The position numbers and the translations under genes are program-made. The notes beneath the pieces are model-generated. The model searched no databases and was not told the origin of the DNA. It saw only the letters and a program-made list of their open reading frames with translations. This document shows, one piece after another, positions 8,180 through 17,529 of a stretch of 64,000 nucleotides of DNA; position 1 is the stretch's first letter, and every line of letters starts with the position of its first letter. The DNA lies in assembly GCF_008923205.2 (NCBI RefSeq), contig NZ_WBMS02000009.1, positions 166,279 to 230,278 on the forward strand, given 5' to 3'. The stretch is from Actinomadura physcomitrii. Its GTDB lineage: Bacteria > Actinomycetota > Actinomycetes > Streptosporangiales > Streptosporangiaceae.

Positions 8180-9529
8180 ATGAACGCGTACGGGAATGTG
8201 CGGGGCGCGGTGCTCGAGCCGGGCGACGAGGGCTACGACGCCGAGCGGACCGGCTTCCAGACCGCCGGCCCGCACCGTCCCGCGGTGATCGTCGTGGCCG
8301 AGGACGCCGCGGACGTCCGCGCCGCCGTCGAGCACGCCGCCGCGCGGGGCCTGCCGGTCGCCGTGCAGAACACCGGGCACGGGCTCCCGCTCCCCGCCGA
8401 CGGCGGGCTGCTGATCGCCACCCGGAAGATGACCGGCGTCGAGATCGACCCGCGAACCCGGACGGCGCGGATCGGGGCCGGCGTCCGGTGGGCGCAGGTC
8501 GTCGCCGGGGCCGCGCCGCACGGGCTCGCGCCGCTGAGCGGGTCGTCGCCCGGCGTCGGCGCGGTGTCCTACACGCTCGGCGGCGGGATCGGGCTGATGT
8601 CGCGGCGGTACGGGTTCGCGGCCGACCACGTCCGGTCGATCGACGTCGTCACCGCGGACGCGCGGCTCCGGCACGTCACGCCGGACACCGACCCGGACCT
8701 GTTCTGGGCGCTGCTCGGCGGCCGCGCGAACTTCGGCGTGGTCACCGGCCTGGAGACCGGCCTGCTCCCGGTCGCGCGGCTGTACGGCGGCGGCCTGTAC
8801 TTCGACGCGGACCTGATCCCCGCGGTGATGGAGACCTGGCGGCGGTGGACCGGGACCGTCCCCGACGCGATGACCTCGTCGGTCGCGCTGATGCCGGTGC
8901 CCGACGTCCCGGCGTTCCCCGAACCGCTCCGCGGCCGGCACGTCGCCCACGTCCGGATCGCCTTCACCGGGGACGCGGCGGAGGGCGAGCGGCTCGTCGC
9001 GCCGCTGCGGGCGGTCGGGCCGCGGCTGATCGACACGGCCGGCGAGATGCCGTACACCGACTCCGGCCTCATCCACAACGAGCCGCCCGTCCCGATGGCG
9101 TACCGGGCGACGAACGTCGCGGTCGACGCGCTGGACGGCGGCCTCGTCCGCGACCTGCTCGGCCTCGCCGGACCGGGCGCGCCCGACCGGGCGATCGTGG
9201 AGGTCAGGCACCTCGGCGGGGCGATGGCGAAGCCGCCGGCCGTCCCGAACGCCGTCGGCAACCGGGACGCCGGGCACCTCGTCGGCCTGCTGTCCAAGCT
9301 CGGTCCGGACGACATGGGGGTCGACGCCCTGCACGACCGGTTCGGCCGGCTGCTCGCCGCCCGGTCGCGCGGGCGGGTGCTGAACTTCCTGTTCGGCCCG
9401 GACGCGACACCCGACCGGGTCCGCGCCGCGTACGAGCCGGAGACCTACCGGCGGCTCGCCGAACTGAAGGCGCGGTACGACCCGGCGAACCTCTTCCGCC
9501 TGAACCACAACATCGCTCCCGCGACGTAG
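8180..9529 (+). CDS. FAD-linked oxidase of the berberine-bridge-enzyme type
   Basis: A 449-residue flavoprotein. The FAD-binding PCMH domain covers about residues 30-205: PAVIVVAEDAADVRAAVEHA, NTGHG (its His is the likely flavin attachment residue), then GVGAVSYTLGGGIGLMSRRYG. The substrate domain follows, and the BBE C-terminal motif YDPANLFRLNHN closes the protein. The family's usual GGGGNFG reads GGRANFG here. No signal peptide is seen. Relatives oxidise sugars, aldehydes or specialised metabolites using O2; the substrate here is unknown. The ATG at 8180 follows a GAGAGGAG ribosome site. Confidence 0.88.
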   Translation: MNAYGNVRGAVLEPGDEGYDAERTGFQTAGPHRPAVIVVAEDAADVRAAVEHAAARGLPVAVQNTGHGLPLPADGGLLIATRKMTGVEIDPRTRTARIGAGVRWAQVVAGAAPHGLAPLSGSSPGVGAVSYTLGGGIGLMSRRYGFAADHVRSIDVVTADARLRHVTPDTDPDLFWALLGGRANFGVVTGLETGLLPVARLYGGGLYFDADLIPAVMETWRRWTGTVPDAMTSSVALMPVPDVPAFPEPLRGRHVAHVRIAFTGDAAEGERLVAPLRAVGPRLIDTAGEMPYTDSGLIHNEPPVPMAYRATNVAVDALDGGLVRDLLGLAGPGAPDRAIVEVRHLGGAMAKPPAVPNAVGNRDAGHLVGLLSKLGPDDMGVDALHDRFGRLLAARSRGRVLNFLFGPDATPDRVRAAYEPETYRRLAELKARYDPANLFRLNHNIAPAT

Positions 9530-9579
9530 GACGCGAGGCCCCGCACGGCCGCCGCGCCCTCCGGGCCCTCACGCCCTGG

Positions 9580-9608
9580 ACCCCCGTTCCGGACATCGGA
9601 GCGGGGGT
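9580..9608. terminator. Bidirectional terminator after the flavin oxidase
   Basis: ACCCCCGTTCCG (9580-9591) pairs with CGGAGCGGGGGT (9597-9608), with one G-T pair, around a 5-base loop. It lies between the oxidase and the convergent MFS remnant. Confidence 0.75.
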
Positions 9609-9618
9609 TCTCGGCGCG

Positions 9619-10063
9619 TCACTTCCGCGGAGCGCGGCGCGGCAGGAGGAGCGCCGGCACGAGTGCCAGGGCCAGCAGACCGAGCGCGAACGCGTACGTG
9701 TGCTGGAACGCGTCCGCAAGCGGACCGGCGACGGCCGCATGCGCCTGCGGGCTCAGCCGGCGCACGGCCTGCAACGCGCCGCCGTCCGGATCGTCCGGGA
9801 CGAGGCCGCTCATCAGCGTGGACAGCACCACCGACGCCAGCGCCGTCCCGATCGCGCCGGACGTGGTGTTGACGAGGTTCACCGTGGTGCTCGCGGCCGG
9901 CGCCTGCTCGTGCGATATCCCGCGCGTCGCCGCCGTCATCGCCGGCGAGCGGGCCGACCAGCACCGCCAGCCCGAGCGTGCTCATCAGCCGGCCGAGCCG
10001 CTCCGGGCCGGCGGCGCGCAGCAGGATCGCTAGAAACGCCCCGACGGGCCCGGCATCCGTCAC
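9619..10063 (-). pseudogene. Remnant of an MFS (DHA2-type) drug exporter
   Basis: Two pieces of one transporter lie in different frames. Codons below 10063 read AAGPERLGRLMSTLGLAVLV and GPLAG, resembling a mid-protein helix of EmrB/QacA-like pumps. From about 9939 another frame reads AATRGISHEQAPAASTTVNL, NTTSGAIGTALASVVLSTL and a last helix to a stop at 9619, resembling the C-terminal helices. Most of the protein (normally about 470 residues) is missing, including the N-terminal half, so it cannot work as a pump. Confidence 0.75.
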
Positions 10064-10104
10064 CCGACTGGCCTCTCGGCCTTCGTGACGGCGCGGTCGG
10101 TGCG

Positions 10105-10563
10105 TCAGAGCGCGGAGGGGTGGCAGCAGGCGATGCGTGGGGCGGCGGGGGCGTTGAACTCGGCCCAGACGGCTCGGCCGCCGAGGGCGCTGTGCGAGCC
10201 CCATGCGGTGGACAGGGCGTCGACCAGGCGCAGGCCGCGGCCGTCCTCGCCGCAGGGGTCCTCGCGCACGCACGGCGCGCCGCCGGTGCCGCCGTCGTCG
10301 AGGACGGTCACGCGCAGCATCCCGTCCGCGGCGCTGACGATGACGGTCACCCGCCCGCCCAGCCCGGACGCGGTGTGCTCGCAGGCGTTCGCGACCAGCT
10401 CGTCCACGCACAGGACGACGTCGGCGAGGGCCTCGGCGTCGATGTGCGGGGCGACGCGGCGGACGAACGCGCGCGCCTCGGGAGCGGAGCGGGCTACGCC
10501 GGGTAGGCTCGTCGTGCCGAGAAGCCGCATGGGACCGCGCGTCCGGACAGTGCCCCGTTTCAT
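10105..10563 (-). CDS. RsbW-like ATP-binding protein (anti-sigma-type histidine-kinase fold)
   Basis: A 152-residue HATPase_c protein. ELVANACEHT is the N box (Asn binds Mg-ATP), LDDGGTG the G1 box and GRGLRLVDALSTAWG the G2 region. Stand-alone proteins of this type are abundant in filamentous actinomycetes; some act as anti-sigma factors or protein kinases in partner-switching modules. No antagonist or sigma gene is adjacent, though an ECF sigma gene lies 2 kb away. Start ATG at 10563. Confidence 0.82.
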   Translation of the reverse strand: MKRGTVRTRGPMRLLGTTSLPGVARSAPEARAFVRRVAPHIDAEALADVVLCVDELVANACEHTASGLGGRVTVIVSAADGMLRVTVLDDGGTGGAPCVREDPCGEDGRGLRLVDALSTAWGSHSALGGRAVWAEFNAPAAPRIACCHPSAL

Positions 10564-10762
10564 CGCTTCGCTCCCTCAAGTGAGTGCTCCGGCCAGCATG
10601 CGGCCGCGGATGCGGCCGCACAATCGCCTCCGGTGACAAGCCGGGCGCCGTGCATTCGCCGTTTACGTAGATGAACCCGGCGGGCGTGCGACGATGCGTG
10701 CTGACATCGGCGCGCACGGTGACGATCGGGTTGCCGTGGCGCCGCGGCGCGGGGAGGATCGC

Positions 10763-11170
10763 GTGGTGAACGAACTCGAAGAGGGAACGCGGCTCGCACT
10801 CGACTTCGGCAAGCTGCGCGCCGTCGCGGCGACCGGCTCGGAGGTCGTGCCGGTGGTGCTGCAGGACGCGGCGAGCAAGGACGTGCTGTTCATCGGCTAC
10901 GCGAACGAGCAGGCGCTGAAGGCGACGCTGGACGAGCGGATCGCGGTGCTGTGGTCGACGTCGCGCAACGAGCTGTGGCGCAAGGGCGCGTCGTCCGGCG
11001 ACGTGCTGGAGCTGGTCGAGGTCCGCGTGAACTGCGAGCAGAACTCGCTGCTCTACCTGGTCAACCGGACGACCGGCGGCGCCTGCCACACCAGGTCGGC
11101 GTCCGGCGACGCGCGCCCGACCTGCTACTACCGGTCGATCACCGGCGAGGGCGCTCTCCGCCACGAATGA
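10763..11170 (+). CDS. HisI-like phosphoribosyl-AMP cyclohydrolase paralogue
   Basis: About 135 residues of the HisI fold: VLFIGYANEQALKATL, WSTSRNELWRKGASSGD, then a cysteine in VRVNCEQNS and the distal pair CHT...CYYR. The three zinc-binding cysteines of HisI are kept. The Mg-binding Asp-Cys-Asp-x-Asp motif, however, reads Asn-Cys-Glu-Gln-Asn, and no other histidine-biosynthesis gene is nearby. It may be a specialised paralogue and not the histidine enzyme. GTG codons at 10763 and 10766 follow a GGGGAGGA site; either could be the start. Confidence 0.72.
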   Translation: MVNELEEGTRLALDFGKLRAVAATGSEVVPVVLQDAASKDVLFIGYANEQALKATLDERIAVLWSTSRNELWRKGASSGDVLELVEVRVNCEQNSLLYLVNRTTGGACHTRSASGDARPTCYYRSITGEGALRHE

Positions 11171-11176
11171 CGGGTC

Positions 11177-11872
11177 TCATCGCGGGGCCGGCCGCGGGTG
11201 GCGCCCGGGAACGTTCCGGGCGCCGTGGTTCTTCTTGACGCCGTCGCCGCGGTCGTGCTTCTTGCCTTTTCCGTTGCCGTTGTTGTTGCCCTGACCCTTG
11301 CTCGGATGGGTCTTCTTGGCCTTCGGGGACCTGCTCTTGGCCTGACCGGGCGGAGTCGTCCGGCCGCGCTTCGGCGTGCCCTTCGGGGACGGGCTCGGCT
11401 TCTGATGCCGCGGCGGCGGCGTCGTGCGCGGTGCGACGGTCGGCGACGGCATCAGCCGGTCGCGGCGGTGCGACGACTGCTTCGGCGAGCGATGGTGGGA
11501 CGACGCGGGCGCCGGGGACTGCCCGGGCAGGTGCCCGGTGCTCGCCGCGACCGCCACGCCGCCGCCGAACGCCGCGAGCGCGGCGGCGAGCACGGCGACC
11601 TTGACCGTCGCGAAGCGGGACACGGCGGCCCAGCGCGGCCGGTGCGGCGCGGGCCGTGCCAGGGCGGTGCGGAAGGCGGCGGCCGCGGCGTCCTCGCCGG
11701 CCAGTTCGCCCGGACGCGGCGGGCCGGCGGCGGCCGCCAGCAGTGCGCGCAGCGCGTCGTAGCCGTCGGCGCGGTGGTCGGCGGGGCCGTTCGCGACGCT
11801 CATCGGAACACTGCGGAGCAGCCGCTCGGCGGTGCGCCGGTCGAGCCGTCGGGCTCGCTGATGGTCGTTCAT
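11177..11872 (-). CDS. Probable anti-sigma membrane protein with basic Ser/Pro/Lys-rich tail
   Basis: A 231-residue protein. The cytoplasmic N-terminus (about 1-85) is followed by one membrane helix (VAVLAALAAFGGGVAVAAS, about 93-112). The outer tail of about 120 residues is rich in Ser, Pro, Lys, Arg and Asn, with a poly-Asn stretch and many basic residues, so it may bind acidic wall polymers. Its start overlaps the ECF sigma stop by four bases. Gene order and topology suggest it restrains that sigma factor; no conserved zinc-binding motif is visible. Confidence 0.7.
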   Translation of the reverse strand: MNDHQRARRLDRRTAERLLRSVPMSVANGPADHRADGYDALRALLAAAAGPPRPGELAGEDAAAAAFRTALARPAPHRPRWAAVSRFATVKVAVLAAALAAFGGGVAVAASTGHLPGQSPAPASSHHRSPKQSSHRRDRLMPSPTVAPRTTPPPRHQKPSPSPKGTPKRGRTTPPGQAKSRSPKAKKTHPSKGQGNNNGNGKGKKHDRGDGVKKNHGARNVPGRHPRPAPR

Positions 11873-12534
11873 CTCACCCCTTCAGCGCCCGTACCGCCGC
11901 TTTTGTCACTTCCGGCGCCGGGCAGCGGCGCGATCATGGACCCGGGGCCCGCCGCGCCGGACCCCGCGAGCCGCTCGGAGAGGCGGCGCAGCCCCCGGTG
12001 GGCGGCGGTGCGGACCGCGCCGGGCCGCTTCCCGAGCACCTTGCCCGCCGACTTGGCGTCCAGCCCCGCGACCACGCGCAGCAGCACCGCCTCGGCCTGG
12101 TCGCGCGGCAGCGCGGCGATCAGCCGCACCGCCTCCTCGGTGGCGATGCCGTCCAGGGCCAGCGCCTCGGTGTCGGCCTGCGCGGCGAGCGTCAGCAGTT
12201 CCTCGGCGGGCGCGTCGGCGGCGGGCCGGCGGGACCGGCGGCGCAGGTGGTCGAGCGCGCGGTGCCGGGCGATCGTGGCGGTCCAGCCGCGGAACCCGTC
12301 GATGCCGCCGCTGAAGCCGGGCAGGTCGCGGGCGATCTGCAGCCAGGCCTCGGAGGTGACGTCCTCGGCGTCGGCGCCGACGAGCGCGCCCGCGAAGCGG
12401 ATCAGCCGGGGCTGGACGTCCCGGTAGAGCACGCGGAAGGCCTCCTCGTCGCCCTCCTGGGCAGCGCGGAGAGCGCGGTCGAGATCGTCCTCGCCGCTCG
12501 CGTCCCTCCTCCGCACTCTCGTCACCTGCGCCAT
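11869..12534 (-). CDS. ECF-type RNA polymerase sigma factor
   Basis: A 221-residue sigma-70 family protein. Region 2 spans about 20-95 (FRVLYRDVQPRLIRFAGAL, EDVTSEAWLQIARDLP, GWTATIARHRALDHLRR). Region 4 spans about 140-195 (ALPRDQAEAVLLRVVAGL, then SAGKVLGKRPGAVRTAAHRG). The tail beyond residue 195 is Gly/Ala-rich and not part of the fold. It is coupled to the anti-sigma-like gene downstream. The signal and regulon are unknown. Confidence 0.9.
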   Translation of the reverse strand: MAQVTRVRRRDASGEDDLDRALRAAQEGDEEAFRVLYRDVQPRLIRFAGALVGADAEDVTSEAWLQIARDLPGFSGGIDGFRGWTATIARHRALDHLRRRSRRPAADAPAEELLTLAAQADTEALALDGIATEEAVRLIAALPRDQAEAVLLRVVAGLDAKSAGKVLGKRPGAVRTAAHRGLRRLSERLAGSGAAGPGSMIAPLPGAGSDKSGGTGAEGVR

Positions 12535-12681
12535 TGTGCAGGCATTTCAGGTCTCGTGTGACATGTACGGGGCGCTCGGCACTGACCGTTCTGAACGGCC
12601 GTGCCGGGAGGGCGCGCGCGACGTTCGTCCCCCGATGCGAAGTGATGGACCACATGATCCGCGATTCGCCTGTACACCGGC

Positions 12682-13308
12682 ATGACCGGAACGAGGATTC
12701 CGGTGCGGCGCCGGGCCGATCCGCGTCTCCGCCCGGCCCCAGGGGCACCGCGCCGGACGGGCCGCCGGATGTTCGACGTGCTGGAGTGCATGCCGACCGT
12801 CCCGGGCGCGATCGGCGCGTTCCGCCGGTCCGTGCTGGCGCGGGTCGGCGGCGTCCCCGCCGACACCCTCGCCGAGGACACCGACCTGACCATGGCGATC
12901 TGCCGGTCCGGATACCGCGTCGTGTACGAGGAGAAGGCGATCGCCTGGACGGAGGCGCCGTCGTCGCTGCGGCAGCTGTGGCGGCAGCGGTACCGCTGGT
13001 GCCACGGGACGATGCAGGCGATGCGGAAGCACCGCCGCTCGCTGGTGGAGCGCGGCGCGTCCGGCCGGTTCGGCCGCCGCTGCCTCACCTACCTGGCGGT
13101 ATTCCAGGTGCTGCTGCCGCTGTTCGCGCCCGCCGTCCGCCCGCTGTGGGCGCTGCCGCTCCAGCAGTTCGCGTACCGGCAGCTGATGTACCTGGTGGTC
13201 GTCCAGTCGGTGGTCACGGCACTGCTGGGCGCCCGGCTCGGCTGGCACACGATCCGCCGCACGGGCACCTTCTCCGACGTCCCGCCGCAGCCAGCGTCCG
13301 CCCGCTGA
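12682..13308 (+). pseudogene. Relic of a membrane family-2 glycosyltransferase
   Basis: Recognisable sequence begins near residue 30 with TVPGAIGAFRRSVLARVGG. The late catalytic motifs of processive GT2 enzymes follow: LAEDTDLTMAI (catalytic Asp) and QRYRWCHGTMQAMRKH (Q/RxxRW-type motif). The first ~200 residues with the UDP-sugar-binding Asp residues are missing. Downstream, FAPAV is joined directly to RPLWALPLQQFAYRQLMYL, whereas relatives such as poly-N-acetylglucosamine synthases have two more helices between, so an internal in-frame deletion is likely. Two membrane segments remain. Probably non-functional. Confidence 0.7.
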
Positions 13309-13476
13309 CCGGATCGGATCCTGAGGGCGGGAACAATCCGAGGGCGCCCAGGGGTTACACGACATAGCCGGTGTGCCTGGTGTCCCCGGGCCTCACCTAT
13401 CGCCTTCACGGAATACCGTTCGGCTGGAGCCGTGTTGAGCCTTTCGCCGAGAGGCGACCCGCACACCGGTGCTCGA

Positions 13477-13515
13477 CCACGGCTCCGCCGGGCCTCCACA
13501 CCCGGCGGGGCGTGG
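13477..13515 (+). terminator. Strong hairpin upstream of tenA
   Basis: CCACG plus CCGCCGGG (13477-13492, with a small bulge) pairs with CCCGGCGGGGCGTGG (13501-13515), followed by TCATTTTC. It resembles a terminator ending 38 bases before the tenA ATG, so it could terminate upstream reading or act as a leader structure for tenA. Confidence 0.5.
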
Positions 13516-13553
13516 TCATTTTCGGGGCCGGTTCCGGTGCCAGACTTGACGGC

Positions 13554-14162
13554 ATGAGTCTCGCGGCGCACCTGGAGGACCTCGGCCGTCCGCTGGTCGA
13601 GGAGCAGCTGAAGCACCCGACCGTCCTCGGCATCGCGCACGGGGACCTGGACGAGGCGGTCTTCCGCTCCTGGCTCGAACAGGACTACCTGTTCCTGCAC
13701 GACTACGTCCGCGTGTTCTCCCGGCTCGCCTGGCAGGCCCCGCCCGCGCACCTCGGCGACCTCGTCGACCTCGCGCACGCGACCTACCACGACGAGCTGG
13801 ACCTGCACCGGTCGCTGTCCGCCGAGTTCGGCGCCGACCTGGACGGCGCCCGCAAGGGCCCCGCCTGCGCCGCCTACACGGGCTTCCTGCTGGACAGCGC
13901 CGCCTCCTACGGCGACGGGCTCGCCGCCCTGTACCCGTGCATGTGGGGCTATTCGACGCTCGGTGCCCGCCTCGCCGAGGACCCGCCCGCCGAGCCGCGC
14001 TACCGCCGCTGGGTCGACACCTACGCCGACGCGGGGTTCGCGGAGCTGACCCGCCGCATCGCCCAGATGATCGACGAGTCCGGCGCCGACCCCGCCCGCG
14101 CCGAACACCTGTTCCTCGAGGGCATGCGCCACGAACTCGCCTTCTGGGACGTCCCGCTCTGA
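13554..14162 (+). CDS. tenA: TenA-family thiaminase II/HMP-salvage protein
   Basis: A 202-residue all-helical protein of the TenA/TENA-THI-4 family. Family landmarks are FRSWLEQDYLFLHDYVRVF near the N-terminus, ATYHDELDLH, and YPCMWGYSTLG, whose cysteine occupies the usual position of the active-site thiol. EGMRHELAFWD at the C-terminus carries the catalytic glutamate region. TenA hydrolyses thiamine or amino-HMP to recover the pyrimidine for thiamine synthesis. No TPP riboswitch precedes it; the one in this window controls a permease 7.8 kb away. The ATG at 13554 is chosen from homology, as the frame is open further upstream. Confidence 0.88.
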   Translation: MSLAAHLEDLGRPLVEEQLKHPTVLGIAHGDLDEAVFRSWLEQDYLFLHDYVRVFSRLAWQAPPAHLGDLVDLAHATYHDELDLHRSLSAEFGADLDGARKGPACAAYTGFLLDSAASYGDGLAALYPCMWGYSTLGARLAEDPPAEPRYRRWVDTYADAGFAELTRRIAQMIDESGADPARAEHLFLEGMRHELAFWDVPL

Positions 14163-14175
14163 TCGTCCGCGCGGG

Positions 14176-14189
14176 GTTTCACATGAAAC
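14176..14189. promoter_or_regulatory. parS-like palindrome
   Basis: GTTTCACATGAAAC matches the actinobacterial ParB-binding consensus GTTTCACGTGAAAC at 13 of 14 positions; only the eighth base (A for G) differs. It lies in the intergenic gap between tenA and copA. Confidence 0.45.
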
Positions 14190-14193
14190 ACCG

Positions 14194-14227
14194 GAGCGCG
14201 CGGCCCCGGATCGGGGGCCGCGCGCTC
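14194..14227. terminator. Bidirectional terminator between tenA and copA
   Basis: A perfect 14-bp stem (14194-14207 with 14214-14227) and a 6-base loop between convergent genes, followed by ATT on the plus side. Confidence 0.85.
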
Positions 14228-14238
14228 ATTCGCCGTCG

Positions 14239-16548
14239 TCAGCGGGCCGGCTCGACCTCCGGACGGGCCGGGGCCGAGGCCGCCGGGGCCGGCGCGGCGT
14301 CGCCGTCCAGCGCCTTGAACCGGCGCAGCCGCAGGCTGTTGCTGACCACGAAGACCGACGAGAACGCCATCGCGCCGCCCGCGATCATCGGGCTGAGCAG
14401 CCCGGCCGCCGCCAGCGGCAGCGCCGCCACGTTGTAGGCGAACGCCCAGAACAGGTTCCCCCTGATCGTGCGGAGCGTGCGCCGCGACAGCCGGATCGCG
14501 TCCGCCGCGGCCCGCAGGTCGCCGCGGACCAGCGTCAGGTCCGACGCCTCGATCGCCACGTCCGTGCCGGTGCCCATCGCCAGGCCGAGGTCGGCCTGGG
14601 CGAGCGCGGCGGCGTCGTTGACCCCGTCGCCGACCATCGCGACCGTCCGCCCCTCGGACTGCAGGCGCTTGACGACGTCGACCTTGTCCTGCGGCAGGAC
14701 CTCGGCGATCACCTCGTCGATCCCGACCGCGTCCGCGACCGTCCGGGCGACGGTCTCGCTGTCGCCGGTGAGCAGCACGGGCCGCAGCCCGAGCGCGCGC
14801 AGCCGCCCGATCGCCTCCGCCGAGGTCGGCTTGACCTGGTCCGCGACGGTGATCACCGCGCGCGCCTCGCCGTCCCAGCCGACCGCGACGGCGGTGCGGC
14901 CCCGCGACTGCGCGTCCGCCATGGCCCGCTCCAGATCGCCGGTCAGGTGCTGCGACCACTCGGCCAGCAGTTGCGGCCGGCCGACCAGGACGCCGTGCCC
15001 GTCGACGATCCCCTGCACGCCCAGGCCCTCGACGTTGGCGAAATCCTCGACCGTGCCCAGCGTCCCGACCCGCTCGGCGGCCCCCCTGGCGATGGCCTGC
15101 GCGATCGGGTGCTCGGACGCGTTCTCCAGCGCCCCGGCGAGCCGCAGCACCTCCGCCTCGTCCGCGCCGCCGGCGGTGTGGACGTCCACCAGCGCCATCC
15201 GGCCGGTGGTGACGGTGCCGGTCTTGTCCAGCACGACCGTGTCGATCGCGCGGGTCGACTCCAGCACCTCCGGGCCCTTGATCAGGATGCCGAGCTGCGC
15301 GCCGCGCCCCGTCCCGACCATCAGCGCGGTCGGGGTGGCCAGGCCGAGCGCGCACGGGCAGGCGATGATCAGCACCGCGACCGCCGCGGTGAACGCCCCG
15401 GCCAGGCCGGAGCCGGTGCCGACCCAGAAGCCCAGCGTCGCGACGGCCAGCGCGATCACCACCGGGACGAAGACCCCGGAGATCCGGTCGGCGAGCCGCT
15501 GCACCTGCGCCTTGCCGGTCTGCGCGTCCTCCACCAGCCGCGCCATCTGCGCGAGCTGGGTGTCGGCGCCGACCCGCGTCGCGCGGACCAGCAGCCGCCC
15601 GCCCGCGTTCACCGTCGCGCCGACCACCGCGTCGCCCGGCGCGACCTCCACCGGGACGGACTCGCCGGTCAGCAGCGACGCGTCCACCGCCGACGACCCC
15701 TCGGTCACGACACCGTCCGTGGCGATCTTCTCGCCGGGCCGGACGACGAACACGTCGTCCACGGCCAGCCGCTCGACCGGGATGCGCTCTTCGCGCCCGT
15801 CGCGGACGACCGAGACCTCTTTGGCGCCCAGCTCCAGCAGCGCCCGGAGTGCGGCGCCCGCGCGCCGCTTGGCCCGCGCCTCGAAGTAGCGGCCCGCGAG
15901 GATGTACGCGATGACGCCGGACGCGGTCTCCAGGTAGATGTTCATCGACCCGTCCGAGCGGGTCATGGTGAACTCGAACCCGTGCTTCAGGCCCGTCTCC
16001 CCGGCGGTCCCGAAGAACAGCGCCCACAGCGACCAGCCGAACGCGGCGAGCGTCCCGACGGACACCAGGGTGTCCATCGTCGCGGCGCCGTGCCGCAGGT
16101 TCGTCCACGCGGCCTTGTGGAACGGCCAGCCCGCGTACACCACGACCGGCGACGCCAGCGTCAGCGACAGCCACTGCCAGTTGTCGAACTGCAGCGCCGG
16201 GACCATCGCCATCGCGATCACCGGGACGGCCAGGACGACCGACGTGATCAGCCGCTGCCGCAGCGTGCGCAGCCCCTCGTCGGGCTCCTCACTCCCGTCG
16301 CTCTCGGGCGGGGTAGGCAGCTCGGCGGTGTAGCCGGCCGCCTCCACCGTGGCGACCAGGTCCTCCGGCGATACCCCCGCCGGGAACTCGACCCTGGCCT
16401 TCTCGGTGGCGTAGTTGACCGTCGCGGTGACGCCCTCGAGCTTGTTCAGCCTGCGTTCGATGCGGTTGGCGCACGACGCGCACGTCATCCCGCCGATCGC
16501 CAGCTCGATCCGCCCGGATTCCGCTTCTGGCACGGCGCCGGTGGTCAT
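14239..16548 (-). CDS. copA: Copper-exporting P1B-type ATPase
   Basis: A 769-residue P1B-type ATPase. One N-terminal heavy-metal domain carries GMTCASC (20-26). Eight membrane helices include the ion-binding CPC at 397-399. The actuator motif TGES is at 294-297, the phosphorylation site DKTGT at 441-445 and the class-defining SEHP at 478-481; GDGVND lies near the end of the P domain. The CPC motif and the tail helices indicate Cu(I) transport out of the cytoplasm. It is the last gene of the copZ operon, 31 bp after the secreted protein gene, and should be induced through the two CsoR-like sites upstream of copZ. Confidence 0.95.
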   Translation of the reverse strand: MTTGAVPEAESGRIELAIGGMTCASCANRIERRLNKLEGVTATVNYATEKARVEFPAGVSPEDLVATVEAAGYTAELPTPPESDGSEEPDEGLRTLRQRLITSVVLAVPVIAMAMVPALQFDNWQWLSLTLASPVVVYAGWPFHKAAWTNLRHGAATMDTLVSVGTLAAFGWSLWALFFGTAGETGLKHGFEFTMTRSDGSMNIYLETASGVIAYILAGRYFEARAKRRAGAALRALLELGAKEVSVVRDGREERIPVERLAVDDVFVVRPGEKIATDGVVTEGSSAVDASLLTGESVPVEVAPGDAVVGATVNAGGRLLVRATRVGADTQLAQMARLVEDAQTGKAQVQRLADRISGVFVPVVIALAVATLGFWVGTGSGLAGAFTAAVAVLIIACPCALGLATPTALMVGTGRGAQLGILIKGPEVLESTRAIDTVVLDKTGTVTTGRMALVDVHTAGGADEAEVLRLAGALENASEHPIAQAIARGAAERVGTLGTVEDFANVEGLGVQGIVDGHGVLVGRPQLLAEWSQHLTGDLERAMADAQSRGRTAVAVGWDGEARAVITVADQVKPTSAEAIGRLRALGLRPVLLTGDSETVARTVADAVGIDEVIAEVLPQDKVDVVKRLQSEGRTVAMVGDGVNDAAALAQADLGLAMGTGTDVAIEASDLTLVRGDLRAAADAIRLSRRTLRTIRGNLFWAFAYNVAALPLAAAGLLSPMIAGGAMAFSSVFVVSNSLRLRRFKALDGDAAPAPAASAPARPEVEPAR

Positions 16549-16579
16549 CGCTCCTCCTCCGCTTCGACCGTACGGGATG

Positions 16580-17497
16580 TCAGTGGGTGTGCCCGCCGTG
16601 GCCTTCGTCCTGTCCGCCCTGCTCGACGGGCCCGGACGACGGCCCCGCCGTCACGGTGAACTCCGCCGTGCGGACCTTGCCGCCGTGCTGGAAGTCCAGG
16701 TACAGCCGGTACGTGCCCGCGCTGGGCGCCTCGGCGTAGAAGGTGATGCCGGGCCCCGGCTTCGTCTTGCCGTCGCCGGGCTCGCCGTCCGGGTGGACGT
16801 GCAGGTAGGCCAGGTCGCCCTGCCGCAGCGCGACCAGGTGCCCGTAGGCCTCCAGGTACGGCTCCAGGTCGGTGACGGGCCGGCCGTCCTTGCCGACCGT
16901 CAGCGTCAGCTTGCTCGACCTGCCCGGTGCCAGCGCCCCGTCCAGCTTCACCTCGTAGCCGTCCACCTTCGCGACCCGCGCGGGCTCCGGCAGCGGGACG
17001 GGCTGGTCGTCGCCCGGGGCGGCGACGTCGGCGCCCAGCGTCAGCGCCTCCTCGGCGCCCTCCGGCCGGACGTCGGTGAAGAACCGGTACGCGCCCGCCT
17101 TGGGCAGGACGACCGTGGCCGCCCACACGCCGCCGCCGACCTCGGCCGGGTGCAGGTGCTGGAAGCCGGACAGGTCGCGCCGCGCGATGATCAGGTGCAG
17201 CCGCTTGCCGTGCAGCGGCGCGAACCCGGTCACCGGCCTGCCGTCCGGGCCGTCGATGGTGAACCGGAAGTCGGTCGGCACGCCCGGCCGGACCGTGGTC
17301 GTCCGCGGGTGCAGGGTGTAGCCGTCCTGGCTGACCTGCAGCCCAGCGGGGACCGCCGTGCCCGCGGATTCGTGCGCGCCGTGCCCGCCCTCGTCGGCCT
17401 TGCCGACAGGGCCGGCCACCGTGCCGATCCCGGCGGCGCCGCCGAAGACGACGGCCAGCCCCGCCACGTAGACGCCCACCTTGGTCGCGGTGTTCAT
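16580..17497 (-). CDS. Secreted or anchored His-rich copper-associated protein
   Basis: A 305-residue protein. It starts with a hydrophobic signal or anchor ([19 protein letters not shown]). The rest is extracytoplasmic and contains two related beta-rich modules. Each has DGRPVT, then a histidine-containing stretch, then FQHLHP (about residue 120) or AYLHVHP (about 235). The C-terminus ends GHGGHTH and an early stretch reads GGHGAHE. The histidines and the position between copZ and copA point to copper binding outside the membrane, possibly receiving Cu(I) from CopA. I do not know a named family, and the role is inferred from context. Confidence 0.75.
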   Translation of the reverse strand: MNTATKVGVYVAGLAVVFGGAAGIGTVAGPVGKADEGGHGAHESAGTAVPAGLQVSQDGYTLHPRTTTVRPGVPTDFRFTIDGPDGRPVTGFAPLHGKRLHLIIARRDLSGFQHLHPAEVGGGVWAATVVLPKAGAYRFFTDVRPEGAEEALTLGADVAAPGDDQPVPLPEPARVAKVDGYEVKLDGALAPGRSSKLTLTVGKDGRPVTDLEPYLEAYGHLVALRQGDLAYLHVHPDGEPGDGKTKPGPGITFYAEAPSAGTYRLYLDFQHGGKVRTAEFTVTAGPSSGPVEQGGQDEGHGGHTH

Positions 17498-17529
17498 CGT
17501 CCTTCACCTCGCTCGTAGGGCGGCAGGCC

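Noticed and set aside
10592..10612. Doubled ATGCGGCCGC as a regulatory direct repeat
   Set aside because: Very short GC repeat; no associated palindrome spacing or gene-specific context to support an operator.
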